Below are positions 53,640-64,000 of a DNA stretch of 64,000 nt, piece by piece. The stretch is from positions 5,006,001 through 5,070,000 of the forward strand of contig JBAJFE010000004.1 of the NCBI GenBank assembly GCA_037903355.1, written 5' to 3'. A program made the position numbers and the translations under genes. Source of the stretch: Trichuris trichiura. Taxonomy: Eukaryota; Nematoda; Enoplea; Trichinellida; Trichuridae. The notes below the pieces were generated by a model, which worked only from the letters and a program-made list of their open reading frames with translations, had not been told where the DNA came from and searched no databases. Positions within the stretch are counted from its first letter, which is position 1. The number at the start of each line of letters is the position of its first letter.

Positions 53640-55855
53640 TAACCTCACACTCATAATACTAGACTTAAACTAATGACCGTACCCTCAACTGTACAATTAT
53701 AACCGCTTCCACGACCACCTATAGCCCACAGAGGTGTATATATATACATTATTGTTATTTCCATTATTTCCGCTCCGTATATCCGTCTGCCGTTCTGCTC
53801 CATCTTTCCGTTTTCAATTATCTGTCATTTATATGAAACAAATGGCATCATTGCTGCACGTTGCAGAATGGCAAATTCAGCAACGACAGGTGCATCATTG
53901 AAATTTGCAACTCTAACTTACTCCTTTCACGGACGATTCTTTTGTAGGCGCAATAATGTTGGACAGCGCTTAACTGAAGGTGGAAATCCTTTATAAAATT
54001 GTGCTGTTCTTTTAAAACTCAGTTACAGCTTTATCAACTAAATCAATGTAGTAATGTAAATAACTTGCTGCCATTTTAACAAGGCTCACAGCATTCTCAG
54101 CAGCTTCAGATTCCCATTCAAAAAATGACTGTCCTGGATCTGCTTAAGAAGCCAAATTTCGCTTCATGAAATTTTATAGATTTTGTTGCTTCCACTAAGG
54201 CGCAACAATCACAACAGTATTCGCTGGGAGCGATGACCCAACGATCACAAAGCAGTCTCAAGACACACGCGCGAACACCCTTACTCTCTCACTTTCTACA
54301 GTACGGTTTTTTGTATAAGCAGGTATTGTGTCACGATAACGCAAGCTGTAACAGATTTAGTATTTCGTAAAGGCAACGCTGTTCTGCGCCCCTGTTCACG
54401 AAACTAGCAGTTTTATTTGAAACAAGCTTAATGTACGCTGCTTTTGGTTCCAGTTTTGTCCTGTCTTCAGCGTCTGCGTAAATGATTTCATAACAACGGA
54501 CGCAGTATGTGAAATTTAAACAAGAAAATTATGCGTTTTAATGGGAAAGCGGATTTAAACTGGGAGATTGACAAGCTCCTTATAGAATTTCGGCAGAAAT
54601 TTTGAGGTTTCATTATGATAGGCGTTTTCGAATTCATCTTACCTCATGAATGTTGAGCTTGTGAACAGTAACACTGCATTGTCAGCCGCCCGCCGATTGA
54701 GAACTAATGTTATGCTGAATACGCACCCTCATCTCTTTCATCTTCTCTGTCTGCTGATTTCATCTGGTATCCACTTCCGGTCTAGCCGTATGGCGTTAGT
54801 GGTACGGCAGGTTGCCACACTTGCAGTCAAAAACATGCCTACAGCCAAGAACGGTGCTACCCTCTCGCGCCCATATGACGATATGCATATATAGAGGTGC
54901 TCCCTCAGTAACATCTGGTTTGGCTGGCGTTTTTATTACACCAGACCATCTGCCGAAAAGACAATGCTTTGTTCTCACTGGCGCCAGGGTGGGCCGGGCC
55001 CGCCAAGCTGTACATCTTGCTGCAGGGAGCCTTCCTAAGGTTCACCATATGGCCTGATTTAAATTGCTCTTTGTCGGCAGGATCTGGGTGATCCGAGCAG
55101 GCTGCACATCTGGCTGAGGGTGCCGCTCTACTCAGTCACGGCACGAAAATTGAACTAACCAAAAAGTTGAGGTTTTTCGCGCATTCCATGAATATATGGG
55201 GCGAGGATCGTAGGACACTCTTTTGAGAGCTGGAAATGATTGTTGTTTGGCTTATTCTGCTTCTTATGACGAACTGGATTAAGCCTAAGGGATACTCATT
55301 GTTAACCAGTAATCTTTTCATGTGTTTTTAGTTCAGAGGAAAAGAAATTAGGATCCCAGCGTTAAACTGCTTGGTTGGCTTAATTAAAGGGGCTCCCCGG
55401 CTTACGATACCATTTCGCTGCATGCATTTTATCGTCAGTCGAGTCGCAAAACTAATTCAATGCATTTAATGCCGAACTAGACCGCGGCAGCTTCCTGAAG
55501 TAGAAGTTTCGCCCTAACTCACCGTTAGTCATATGCTTGTTCAATGCAGTCATTGGTATATACTCAGGCTTAGGTTTACGCTTATGATAAAGTTCAACTA
55601 CATCGCATCAAACTGATTCAGAATAGGTACGGGAGACAGACATGGTAGCACGTCGTCACGGTGAAACGGATATGACGAACAGTAATGAACCTGTACTGAA
55701 GGTTTAAGCCTATTGTAGGTAAAAAATTCTTGCAAATTGAATCAGTTTACAGTTGAGAGAAATCATGCCGTACAAGTCTGTTTTATAACTCAGCAGTTCT
55801 GTTCAGGGACTGAAGTTAATAAAATGGAATAACGTATATGGCAACTACATTAATG
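53640..55855. other. No recognised gene
   Basis: A worn single hammerhead-like motif (minus, CGCTGAAGACAGGAC) lies near 54440-54475. Two similar segments near 55000-55030 and 55093-55125 (AAGCTGTACATCTTGCTGCA and AGGCTGCACATCTGGCTGAG) look like an old tandem duplication. Otherwise nothing is supported. Confidence 0.3.
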
Positions 55856-55916
55856 TATCAAAGTGTCTTTATTACGGATCAAGTGTCCCGTTGACATGTA
55901 CAATAAACGTAAAAAT

Positions 55917-55960
55917 TCCCAGGAGCTTTCGGGTCTGTCGCGACCCGTCTTCGGCGGTCA
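55917..55960 (-). ncRNA. Hammerhead-like motif in the left terminal repeat
   Basis: Minus strand: ACCG, then CCGAAGA (T of the CTGANGA box changed to C), C, GGGTC/GACCC, GAAA, GCTC. The altered core T makes cleavage unlikely in this copy. Confidence 0.48.
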
Positions 55961-56380
55961 AAGGATGTGTGTAGTTTGTGGGGCGAGATTTATCTTCCAT
56001 CGCTTTCTAACGTTTAAAACGAGAGTTTTAAAGCTTTTCTTCTGTGTCTGTCAGCTGCCACTTCCCTACTCCTGTATTCTTGTAGGAATTTGTCTCTGTG
56101 TAGAAGCGACCTTGTAGCTTTGTTCCATTTTTTAATTATTTGTTCCAAAATTGTGATTTGATTTGTTTATTCAATATTTTGTTCCAAGTGAATTTATAGC
56201 TTGTCCAATTTATAAACTTTGTTCCAAAAATTGTGAATGATTCGTTTCTTAAATATTTCTTCATAGTAGATCTTCAGATTTACGGGTTTGGCATGCTGGA
56301 TGTATCTGTAAATAAACTTCAAAGTGCCCTACCAACGGATGGATGAGCAAATTGTAAGAGAAAGTGCAGAACAATGTGTA

Positions 56381-56424
56381 TACCGTACGTTTCGGAACTG
56401 CTCTTGTTCCGTCGTCAGCAGTAT
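56381..56424 (-). ncRNA. Hammerhead-like ribozyme motif downstream of the RT gene
   Basis: Minus strand: ATACTG, CTGACGA, an extra C, helix II GGAAC/GTTCC, GAAAC, GTA, CGGTAT. Stem I pairs over six bases (one G-U), helix II is perfect, and the core is intact. It is distinct in sequence from the copies in the terminal repeats and lies between the end of the coding frame and the left repeat, in the same direction as the gene. Confidence 0.62.
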
Positions 56425-56488
56425 GAGGGAGAATGTTTTTTTATTCGGTAAGGGGTTTATATAGCACATGGGAACAATGGGTGTTTGA

Positions 56489-58653
56489 TTAGTTGGGTAG
56501 GGCGCAGCATTGAAATTTATTAATCGGCGCAGCCCATATTTCACTAACCGACATACCATTGTCGCGATTGATAGTGGAGTTGCTCTGGATGTAAAGAGCT
56601 TCCTTAATACGCCTAAGGTGTAATAGGGTCTCGCGGCAAATAATCTTCAGGTGCGGGTCAAGTGCGCACCGAGACGCGTGCTCCACGATAACCGAGCCGT
56701 TTATCGCTTTCTCCATGGCTTTTCCAGGGTCCGTTGTTGGTGGACGTCCCGGGCCAGTGGCCTGTTCCCCGTTAAGTCTTCGTTCGGCACTCGTTCGGCG
56801 TTCTTGTGTGTCAACACATTCTTCATGTGTTGGCTGAATCTCTTAAGTAAAGTGTTGCCCGTTTCTCCTATGTAGGAGGCGTTGCAACCACACTTTATCT
56901 GATAAACGACACCGAGTCTGCTGTCAAACGGAACCTTGATCTTGTCATTTCTCACAATCGAACGAAGATTACATGAACTTTTAAATCTAACGTTGAAATT
57001 TAAGGAGTGGCCTAGCCTCCTGATCCTTTCACTTAAGCCGTTGTAGTAGGGAAGGACTAGAACTGGGCGTTGTTGTTGGTTATCGGGTGGGGACAGCGGT
57101 AACGGTTTATTTAGTTGACACTGTCTGATGATGGAATTGATGAACTTACTGGGATGCCCATTATCACGTAAAGTATTTAAAATATGTTTTAGCTCTATAT
57201 TTAAATATTCAGGGTCACAAACTGTTAGGGTCCTATCAACTATCCTTTTAACTATACTTCTTTTAACTGAAATAGGGTGATGGGAAGAAAAGTTGAGGTG
57301 CCGGTCCGAGTGGGTAGGCTTTCTGTAAACTGTGGTTTTTAATTTATTACCTTGTTTAATGACTAAGACATCTAGAAAAGGGAGTTTACAATTATTTTCT
57401 TTCGCAATAGTTAGTATTATCTGATTGGGGAAGAGACTATTCAGGTGTTCTAGGAGAGTTTCTTCAGTGCCTGGTTTCATGATGGCAAAGATGTCGTCCA
57501 CGTATCTTTTGAAAAGGATAGGGGCGTCGAGATCTTGCCGACTGCTGAAGGCTTTCTCGTCGAGATGTTCCATGAAGATCTCTGCGAGTATGGGAGAGAG
57601 TGGACTTCCCATGGGTGCCCCATCTTTTTGTGAGAAGAAACTATCCTGGAATCTGAAATAGTTGCCTTCGCGCATGCAAAAAGATACTAATTTAACTATG
57701 CAGGTGGGGTTTAGTTTAGTTCTTTGTGAAATGGTGTCATCTTCGTCTAATAGGGATTGCAGCACGTTGATGGTGTATTGTATGGGAATGCTTGTGAAAA
57801 GATCTCTAACATCGTAACTAACCATGATATTATTGGGTTGCATTTTTACGACTTTTAATGCGGAACAAAATTCTTTCCCGTTTTTAACACAGGAATCACG
57901 TTTGCCTGTTAGGGGTTGGATTATGGTTTTTAGATATGAACAAAGTTTTGAAGTGACAGTGCTGATGCTAAAAATGACGGGTCTAAAGGGGACCCCTGGT
58001 TTATGGATTTTGGGTAGGCCGTAGAGTTCGGGGCACTTAGTGTTTTTAGTATAGGAGAGATTAAAGTTTATTTTTGAAAGAATTTGGTCTTTTGTTTCAT
58101 CGGCGAAGGAGACTATCATATCTTGAAGGAGTTTCCGCGTCTTATCAGTCGGGTCGCGTTTTATGGGACGGTAGACCGGGTTGCTCAGGAGTTCGTTTAT
58201 CTTTTGTGTGTAAACGGTTCGGTCTAGTATAACTACCGTATTATCTTTATCAGCTTTTGTGATGACAATATCAGCTCTCGACTTTAGAGTTTTAATCACC
58301 CCCCGTTCGGAAATGCTCAAGTTAGGGGTTGGACGATTGTTATTGTTACTGCGTAATACGAGGCTGGAAATGTGTCCTTTGATTTCTCTTGCTATTTTTG
58401 GATCAGTGTAGGCGAGGCTGTGTTCTGTGGAAGAAATTATATCTAAAAATGGGAGGTTTTTGGGAGTGAGGACAAACTTTAAACCTTTACTTAAAACTGT
58501 TTGTTCAATGTTGTTAAGGACAAGTGAGCTCAAGTTAACGATAGTTTTATCTTTATTATTGAGTGAAGAAGGGTGAACTTGCTTAGTGTTGGACCTACGG
58601 AACCGGAACAGGCCAAACCCGTGAATCTGAAGATCTACTATGAAACAACTCAA
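56489..58653 (-). pseudogene. Penelope-like reverse transcriptase with GIY-YIG nuclease, frameshifted
   Basis: The main frame (56701-58653, 650 residues) has SKGLKF (55-60), YGLPKIHKP (211-219), YDVRDLF (280-286), GAPMGSPLSP (345-354), the catalytic YVDD (384-387), YRKPTHSDRHL (443-453), and a GIY-YIG-type nuclease start with VYQIKC (582-587) and SYIGET (593-598). It stops early at WRKR. The expected continuation (VIVEHASRC ... KEALYIQ ... INRDNG) is in another frame at 56489-56716, so one frameshift near 56710 separates the nuclease from the C-terminus. The RT core looks intact. The first codon of the frame is TTG, so the true start is uncertain. Function in life: target-primed copying of element RNA. 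Confidence 0.9.
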
Positions 58654-58875
58654 GCCTGTTAAAAGACATCCTGTCTTTCGAATATTTCTTATTCGTATAA
58701 ATGAAAAAATGGAACAAAGCTACAAGGTCGCTTCTATACACAGACAAATTCCTACAAGAATACAGGAGTAGGGAAGTGGCAGCTGACAGACACAGAAGAA
58801 AAACTTTAAAACTCTCGTTTTAAACGTTAGAAAGCGATGGAAGATAAATCTCGCCCCACAAACTACACACAACCT

Positions 58876-58920
58876 TTGACCGATGAAGACGGGTCGCGAC
58901 AGACCCGAAAGCTCCTGGGA
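58876..58920 (+). ncRNA. Hammerhead-like motif in the right terminal repeat
   Basis: Plus strand: GACC, then GATGAAGAC where CGCTGAAGAC is expected (core C changed to A), helix GGGTC/GACCC, GAAA, GCTC. It faces away from the gene and is antisense to it. The core change predicts loss of cleavage. Confidence 0.48.
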
Positions 58921-59340
58921 ATTTTTACGTTTATTGTACATATCAACGGGACACTTGATCGGTAATAAAGACACTTCAATATGAAAACATATATTCCCGT
59001 ACAAAAACATCACATTTTCAAGACTACATTAATGTGCATACAAATACGGCAGCTCACTGATCCGTAACAAGGTTTGATGAACTCAGTTAGTGTTGCAGGA
59101 AGGTAATAATGCTACAGGGACAAACCCATGAACTTTTTTTCCTAGTCCAGCCACTGGAAGAATACATTCTGTGTTGGTTGATAGGGTACCAGACGTAGGC
59201 TGCTTCGAGACGTTTCAGTTTCAACTGAACTCTGAATAAAGTAATTCTGAAATGTTAAGCAGGTTTAATAATCCTAAATATCTAAATTGTTAAGCATCGG
59301 ATGTCGTTTAAAATGCATGCATATTTTCATGCGGGTAGAA

Positions 59341-59880
59341 GACAATGCGTTGCCGCCAATTCGCTGTGGCGAACTTTTCGACGCCAGCTGACCGCGGCTG
59401 GTTCCGTTCTTCTCCATTCTTTGTTGCGGCCTTTTGACGCAGCCATGACGGTATGTGGATGCAGTCTTCAGTTGGACTTGCTGTACTGTTGCACAAGGTA
59501 CAACATTTTGTTTATGTCAAGTAGGAACAGGGAAAAAACGTAGTTTTTCTGCTTGTTGGATGAATCAGTCTATCTACTGCAATTCATGTCAAATACCCCT
59601 TAGTGGCTTGCTCCCTTTATATTGGCCAATTTTTATGCACACCAGTACAACGGACCAAGCAAGAACAACTACGTTTTTCTTTTCTTGTTTCAACTTGGCA
59701 TAAGCAAAATGTTGTGCCTTGTAACAGTGCAGCAAGTCCAACTGAAGATCGCATCCACCTACCGTCATGGCTGGGTAAAAACGGCTGTAACAAAGGATGG
59801 AGAAAAAAGGAATCAGCCGTGGCCAGTTGGTGTCAAAAAGTTCGCCACGGCGACTTGGCGGCGGCGAATTGTCCGTGACC
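59341..59880. mobile_element. Palindromic MITE (about 540 bp)
   Basis: The arms 59341-59560 and 59653-59880 are reverse complements with moderate divergence. Shared landmarks (as read in the left arm) are CCGCCAATTCGC or its GCGAATT counterpart, GGCGAACTTTT, CTTCTCCATTCTTTGTT (right arm as complement), GCCATGACGG, GTGGATGCAGTCTTCAGTTG and ACAACATTTTG. The 92-bp centre is unique. No protein is encoded; similar frames on opposite strands (ASPTEDCIHIPSWL and ASPTEDRIHLPSWL) simply reflect the palindrome. Confidence 0.75.
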
Positions 59881-60903
59881 GCTTTTACGAGATTCTTCTG
59901 TAACGACTTTTTCCGGTTGCCACTTTTCGTTGCTGCATTGGAGGACTCGAAGTTTCAGCAACGATGCCGTTTCATGGTAATGAACGGAAAGTATACGAAA
60001 GCAAAACGCAGATGTACAAAGGGACGGTGATAACCGAACGGTTGATGAGAACGGAGTGGCATCGCACAACGGACTACGGAACAGCCGATGCGTAACGAAA
60101 ATGGAACTAAAAGCGGGCCAGGCATCTGGGCAGCCTTGCGAACCTTGAACACTTGTTTTCGGGAAAACCGAATTCAAAGTGCCAGAAGGGTGCGCGCGAG
60201 CAAACGTTGTCAGCCAAATGCGCATATGGGCGCGTTTGCTGCATGAAAATGACGATAACACGGGAATGATGTACCTGTTGTTACACGATAAGAGAACGCA
60301 AAAACACGAGCTTGTGCTTTTGACCAAGATACGACACCACTAATGTCTGTAATTAAACTACATAAATGACGTACCTGAGATTAGTTAAGGAAATTGTTGG
60401 AGTAGCTCATCCGTTCTGTAGTAGGTCATTTGCGTAGTTTAATTACAAATATCATCAACAATGGGAAGAACCGTCACTGAATAACGTCATGAAAATGTTC
60501 TGTTTTCGAAAATTTGATGAGATAAAACAAGCTGCGCAATATGAAAGCTGCAGTTTACTGAATTAAACTTGAAAATCTAGAGCATGCTGCTGATTCAGTG
60601 TATGTTCATACAGTTGCGTGTGTTTTTTGTGCTATGGATTGTTAGGGGTTTCATTGGCTTGAAGATTATGAATAAAGCGTAGTTAGCCGTACACTTTATC
60701 AGTTAGGTCATGTACTTTAGCCTAACTAGCTATGACGGTTGCTGTCATAAAATCTTTCAATGTGCAAGTTTTTTTCATCGTTGAATTCAGTTACAGCTCT
60801 GCTAGCGAGTAAAGAGGAATCTAAATTATTTCTTTCTTGCTATTTCACTAACGCAAAAGTTGATTTAGCGTCTAGCGTAAACGATGAAGTAATCAAACGG
60901 AAG

Positions 60904-60983
60904 ATGAATGTTATCCGAAGCAACTCCATTTCTAATCGAGACGTGGCCAGCTTTCTGGTAACGAAACACTCGTGGAAAGGAAA
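60904..60983 (+). CDS. DNAJC13: RME-8/DNAJC13, coding exon 1
   Basis: The ATG opens MNVIRSNSISNRDVASFLVT and continues KHSWKGK. The RDVASFLVTKHSWKGK stretch is the very conserved start of the endosomal J-domain protein RME-8 (DNAJC13 in vertebrates), which acts with Hsc70, sorting nexins and the WASH complex in endosome recycling. The start fits the family N-terminus; the frame extends upstream, but without similarity. The donor GTAAGC leaves phase 2 (AA), completed by the A that starts exon 2. Confidence 0.88.
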
Positions 60984-61130
60984 GTAAGCAGCCAGCCTTC
61001 CTAAATCTTACTAATAGAATTTTTTATTGTTAACTGCTGCCATGCATGTTTGCATTGTATCGCAGGCATATGTCTTAAGCTTTCCTGCTCATTTTTACGT
61101 ACTCTTGGGGGTATATTTTTTTGTTTTCAG

Positions 61131-61206
61131 ATACAAACGGATTCTTTCTATTGACGAGAATGGTTTTGGAACTTACAATCCAAGTTCGCTGGAGCAGACC
61201 AACTAT
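61131..61206 (+). CDS. DNAJC13: RME-8/DNAJC13, coding exon 2
   Basis: Acceptor TTGTTTTCAG, donor GTAAAT. It encodes YKRILSIDENGFGTYNPSSL followed by EQTNY, in frame with exon 1. YKRI(F/L)SI...TYNPxxLExTN is the conserved second block of the N-terminal region, a PH-like fold. It ends in phase 0, and the next exon begins with the expected Trp. Confidence 0.9.
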
Positions 61207-63885
61207 GTAAATGCTTAGTATTTTAATCCATTCTTTGTGACTGTTGCTGATAGTTCTATTTTCCTCAAACCTATTTGAACTCGTTCCATAGTTAGGCCAA
61301 AAAGTGCGCGTCAATTTATAGGAGGAAAGCTTAGCTAACAGTTGGATGGGTTGCTGTTACTAATGATGATGTTTAGACATGGTGCTCTCGTCTTTGCGGA
61401 TATTTAAACGTCGTTCCTAGGTCAGATTTTTCTCCCTTCATTGCATACCGTGTGGAAGTACGAACAAGAGCACAAAGTTCCTTCCATCGTTTACTCGACT
61501 AGTTCCTATCTTATCTGAACGGGTAGCATCTGGTATGATTCCTACAAACCAAACCAAGAACCATCTTCACCCGTTATAAAGCATTCGATGTATAGAAACA
61601 GATGAGTTTAAGGAAAGGGAGTTACATGCAGCGTAACGCCAACTTTTGAATCGTGTCTGTAGGAGGTTACAGATGCGATTCAGGAACTGCTGCTTAGCGA
61701 ATCTGCGTTATAGGAAACGTCAAAAACAAGCAACGCTCGAATTGCGGTGACTTTGACAGTGCGAAAACGCACTGGAAGTTTAACGTCTTCCTTGGAGCAG
61801 GAATCTGCCGTACAATAAACCATTGCCATGCCAGGCTGGAATATCGAGCTGAAACTCAGTCAATCACTGCATGTAAATATCAAAGTTGATCCGTTCTTTT
61901 CACGCTTAGTCGTCATTCCCCCTTGCTGTGAAATTTTCGGAGGGCGGACAGGAATATGTACAGCGCTGTTTCTTAAAACTAAGAGATGTTAATGTATCAT
62001 AGTGAAGATTTTTGCATAGTAAAAATTTTTTAACTTCTAGTATACTGTGCAAAGCTACTTACGGAAAAATCTGGTTCGAAGTTTATTGACAACAGGAGCT
62101 TTGGGGTGTTTACCTTACACTTGCCTTCAGCGGCTGAACTACAAGACTAGAGAAAGTTTGCGGTCCCGGAAAACGATGCAATGTTTTCAATTCTAGTATA
62201 CTAATCGTTCTCAAGGGACAGTAACTGAGCAGCGATGGACTCGGGAAAGCACCGTTGGGAATTGCCAGCATAGTCTCAGATAACGTTGGTATGCGAGGCT
62301 AATGTGCTGTTTATAGTATGGAAAGATCTGAGTTGATGCCTCCAGTTTGAGTGAGTTACTGAGGTTAGACGAAAAAGACGAAGGGAAGAAAGGATCAATG
62401 GAAGTTACTATGCGAAAATTGGAAGGCTCGGAGCCCAGATGAAACCTGTGTTAGAAAAAAGTGGCAGTAGAGAAGTTGAACCTCATTTGAAAATTGCTGC
62501 GCTAAACTGTGGATAAATGCGGATGAAACAATACGTTACAATAAAACCCCGTACGAAGAAAAAAGAAAAAAGAAGAATACGTTCATCCAACTTTTATCGA
62601 TCCTCTTCAGTAGAGAAGAAAATTGACACCTGTTTATTATCTGCCGTGGTCCAGTAGTTAATTTTCATTCAGTGCTTCAGACATGATTACTGGTCTGCAT
62701 GCATTCAAACGTGAACGTTGATAAATCCCATAATCATCTTTCAGTACGGTTTCAATGAATTACGTGAGACTTTAATGCTTTATGAAAGGAATATGCTCTG
62801 TGTCAGATGTTTTTGGTCAGTGTGGTGCATGTGTTTTGGGCACATTCATATTAAGCTGCGCTGAGCATTGATGCTGTATGTAACCATGCCTCGGCCGGTT
62901 TTCTCGACTTACCGTGGAATGAAATGCCATCGTAAGTCATAGTCCTCTGTATGTATAGAAAGATATGAGGGTAAGATAACGCGTATTAAGTTTCTCATTG
63001 ATATGCAGCGAGAGAGTACCGTAATTTATGAAGAAAGCATTATTTGGTAAGAGCCGTTTAGTAAACAATTCTGTGGTAGAATAAATGGTACGTTTTGCGT
63101 CGGAAAAGCGGTGTTTCATTGTGTGTGGGAATTTTTCTTCTGTTATTTACTTTGGGAGAGTAGCTGTGGCAACAAGTATGGGTGCCCGTGCTTTATTATT
63201 CACATAGTGTACCGTCTGCAGTTTAGCGCAAGAATCATGCTCTTGTTGGTTTGCTATTGCTTTGCTTTCATAAAGTAATTGCTCGTATGGTTCCAGGATT
63301 GTTCGAACGCTTGTCTTATTAATTAATTTTCTGCCACATTCCACATCACCATCGGACATGTTCATCAAGTTCAAGCCGTTGTAACTGTTCTCTTGTTTGG
63401 ATCATCATCGTTATTCTTCATTTTCTCCTTCAGTATCACTTTCCCGCTATTTCCGCTGCTGTGCAGCTAAGGCATCAGGGCGACCGTTTATAAAGTCTTC
63501 AATATCTCTATTTCAAGGTTGTTAAATATCGTAGAATCCTGTAGTTCCTTGGGGCCAAACTCGTTTGCAAGCAAACACGGTATTACGTTTCACGGAATGT
63601 ACTCCAAATTCCAAAATTGCTTTCGAACAGGTTGATGTTATATGAGACACTACGCGGTAACAGGCTATGTTCGCATGAAATTGGGCTTTGTACCTTAGTT
63701 GACTCATTGCAATCAGGATAGTCATATCTGCGCCCGTTTGCCGACCTAATGGATTAATTGCCATGTAGCTTTGGATACCTCTGTTTTTATGATTCGCTGT
63801 TAGGATTCAAGATACTTTACTTAAAATAACCAGTTTCAAGTGCGTTAACCAAAAGCCGGTGGACTAACTGCTTGCCGTGTTTCAG
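61207..63885 (+). other. Intron 2 of RME-8/DNAJC13
   Basis: A 2.7-kb intron. Near 62093-62135 it holds a decayed hammerhead-like motif (minus: CCGCTGAAGGC ... CAAAGCTCC), similar to the worn copy near 36450. No other repeat or exon was recognised. Confidence 0.5.
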
Positions 63886-64000
63886 TGGACGTACAGTGAT
63901 ATGGCTAGTATAATACCTAGCAGTCGCACGGCTGGACATGCTGGTGAATTCCTGGTCAACTTTCATACCAGAAACCGAGTAGAGACACTCAAGTTTTCGT
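63886..64000 (+). CDS. DNAJC13: RME-8/DNAJC13, coding exon 3 (cut by window edge)
   Basis: Acceptor CCGTGTTTCAG. The frame reads WTYSDMASIIPSSRTAGHAG, then EFLVNFHTRN and RVETLKFS up to the edge. This is the family's W-x-Y-x-D-I-x-S-I-x-P ... EF-x-(L/V)...-F ... ETLKFS block, directly following the TN(Q/Y) that ended exon 2. Phase 0 is consistent. The rest of the gene (over 2000 residues in known homologues, with DnaJ domain and IWN repeats) must lie beyond the window. Confidence 0.88.

Larger units (their letters stand above)
55860..59005 (-). mobile_element. Penelope-like element with inverted terminal repeats
   Basis: Terminal repeats at about 55860-56290 and 58608-59005 are inverted relative to one another. 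They share the AAGTGTC...ACGGATCAAGTGTC ends, the hammerhead-like block, TTTATCTTCCATCGCTTTC, TCTGTGTCTGTCAGCTGCCA and AGATCTTCAGATT(T/C)ACGGG at the inner edge. Between them a minus-strand frame encodes the reverse transcriptase and GIY-YIG nuclease typical of Penelope-like elements. A solo copy of the terminal repeat lies at 6650-6945. Arm similarity is high over the outer 280 bp, but the inner parts differ in length. Confidence 0.88.

Noticed and set aside
59833..60327. A 164-aa minus-strand frame
   Set aside because: It overlaps the palindromic MITE, has cysteine-rich, low-plausibility composition, and matches no family I know.
62093..62135. Hammerhead-like copies at 62093-62135 and 36450-36495 as ribozymes
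   Set aside because: The CTGANGA box and helix II are badly damaged; they are only traces of the family.
1..64000. tRNA genes, CRISPR arrays, bacterial operons
   Set aside because: No TTCGANNCC-containing cloverleaf, no regularly spaced direct repeats and no clustered intact frames were seen; the split genes show a eukaryotic source.

Overview
This is a repeat-rich animal nuclear window, not a bacterial or organellar one. Genes are split by GT-AG introns of very unequal size (54 bp to about 12 kb), coding density is very low, and most recognisable protein sequence belongs to retrotransposons and DNA transposons. Taken together (BEL/Pao, Ty3-like and Penelope-like retroelements; mariner, Tigger/pogo and hAT DNA elements), the content suggests an invertebrate, for example a nematode or arthropod. 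I cannot settle the phylum from sequence alone.

Three host genes are recognisable, all on the + strand. (1) A Golgi type II membrane protein of the GOLM1/CASC4 (GOLM2) type has coding exons at 8022-8214, 13091-13165, 13220-13281, 19460-19564 and 19663-19752, and possibly a last exon at 31811-31888; all exon phases fit. (2) An intact single-exon small GTPase of the Di-Ras family lies at 51995-52588. (3) The first three coding exons of the endosomal J-protein RME-8/DNAJC13 lie at 60904-60983, 61131-61206 and 63886 to the window edge. These multi-exon genes were found from splice signals and protein motifs, because their exons are too short to stand out as long reading frames.

Layout. 1-8 kb: a decayed BEL/Pao integrase, a hAT MITE and a solo copy of the Penelope-type terminal repeat. 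8-32 kb: the GOLM-like gene, whose introns hold a hAT MITE, a G-rich purine tract, Penelope remnants, two mariners (one with a hAT element nested in it), a Jerky/Tigger relic and a deleted pogo/Tigger element. 32-47 kb: another Penelope relic, three inverted-repeat elements carrying hammerhead-like motifs, a third mariner and possible exons of an unidentified gene. 47-51.5 kb: a young full-length Ty3-like LTR retrotransposon on the minus strand (LTRs about 1% different, 5-bp target duplication). 52-60 kb: the Di-Ras gene, MITEs, a nearly complete Penelope-like element and a palindromic MITE. 60.9 kb to the end: RME-8.

The most interesting theme is a set of short hammerhead-ribozyme-like motifs of the pattern CTGANGAC-helix II-GAAA-(GC)TH. 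They recur through the window, usually as inverted pairs facing outward from the centre of an element. One such pair flanks the Penelope-like element and others sit in small elements with no coding capacity, which suggests non-autonomous, Penelope-dependent elements. The PLE terminal-repeat copies next to the intact reverse transcriptase have changed core bases, while copies elsewhere keep the core.
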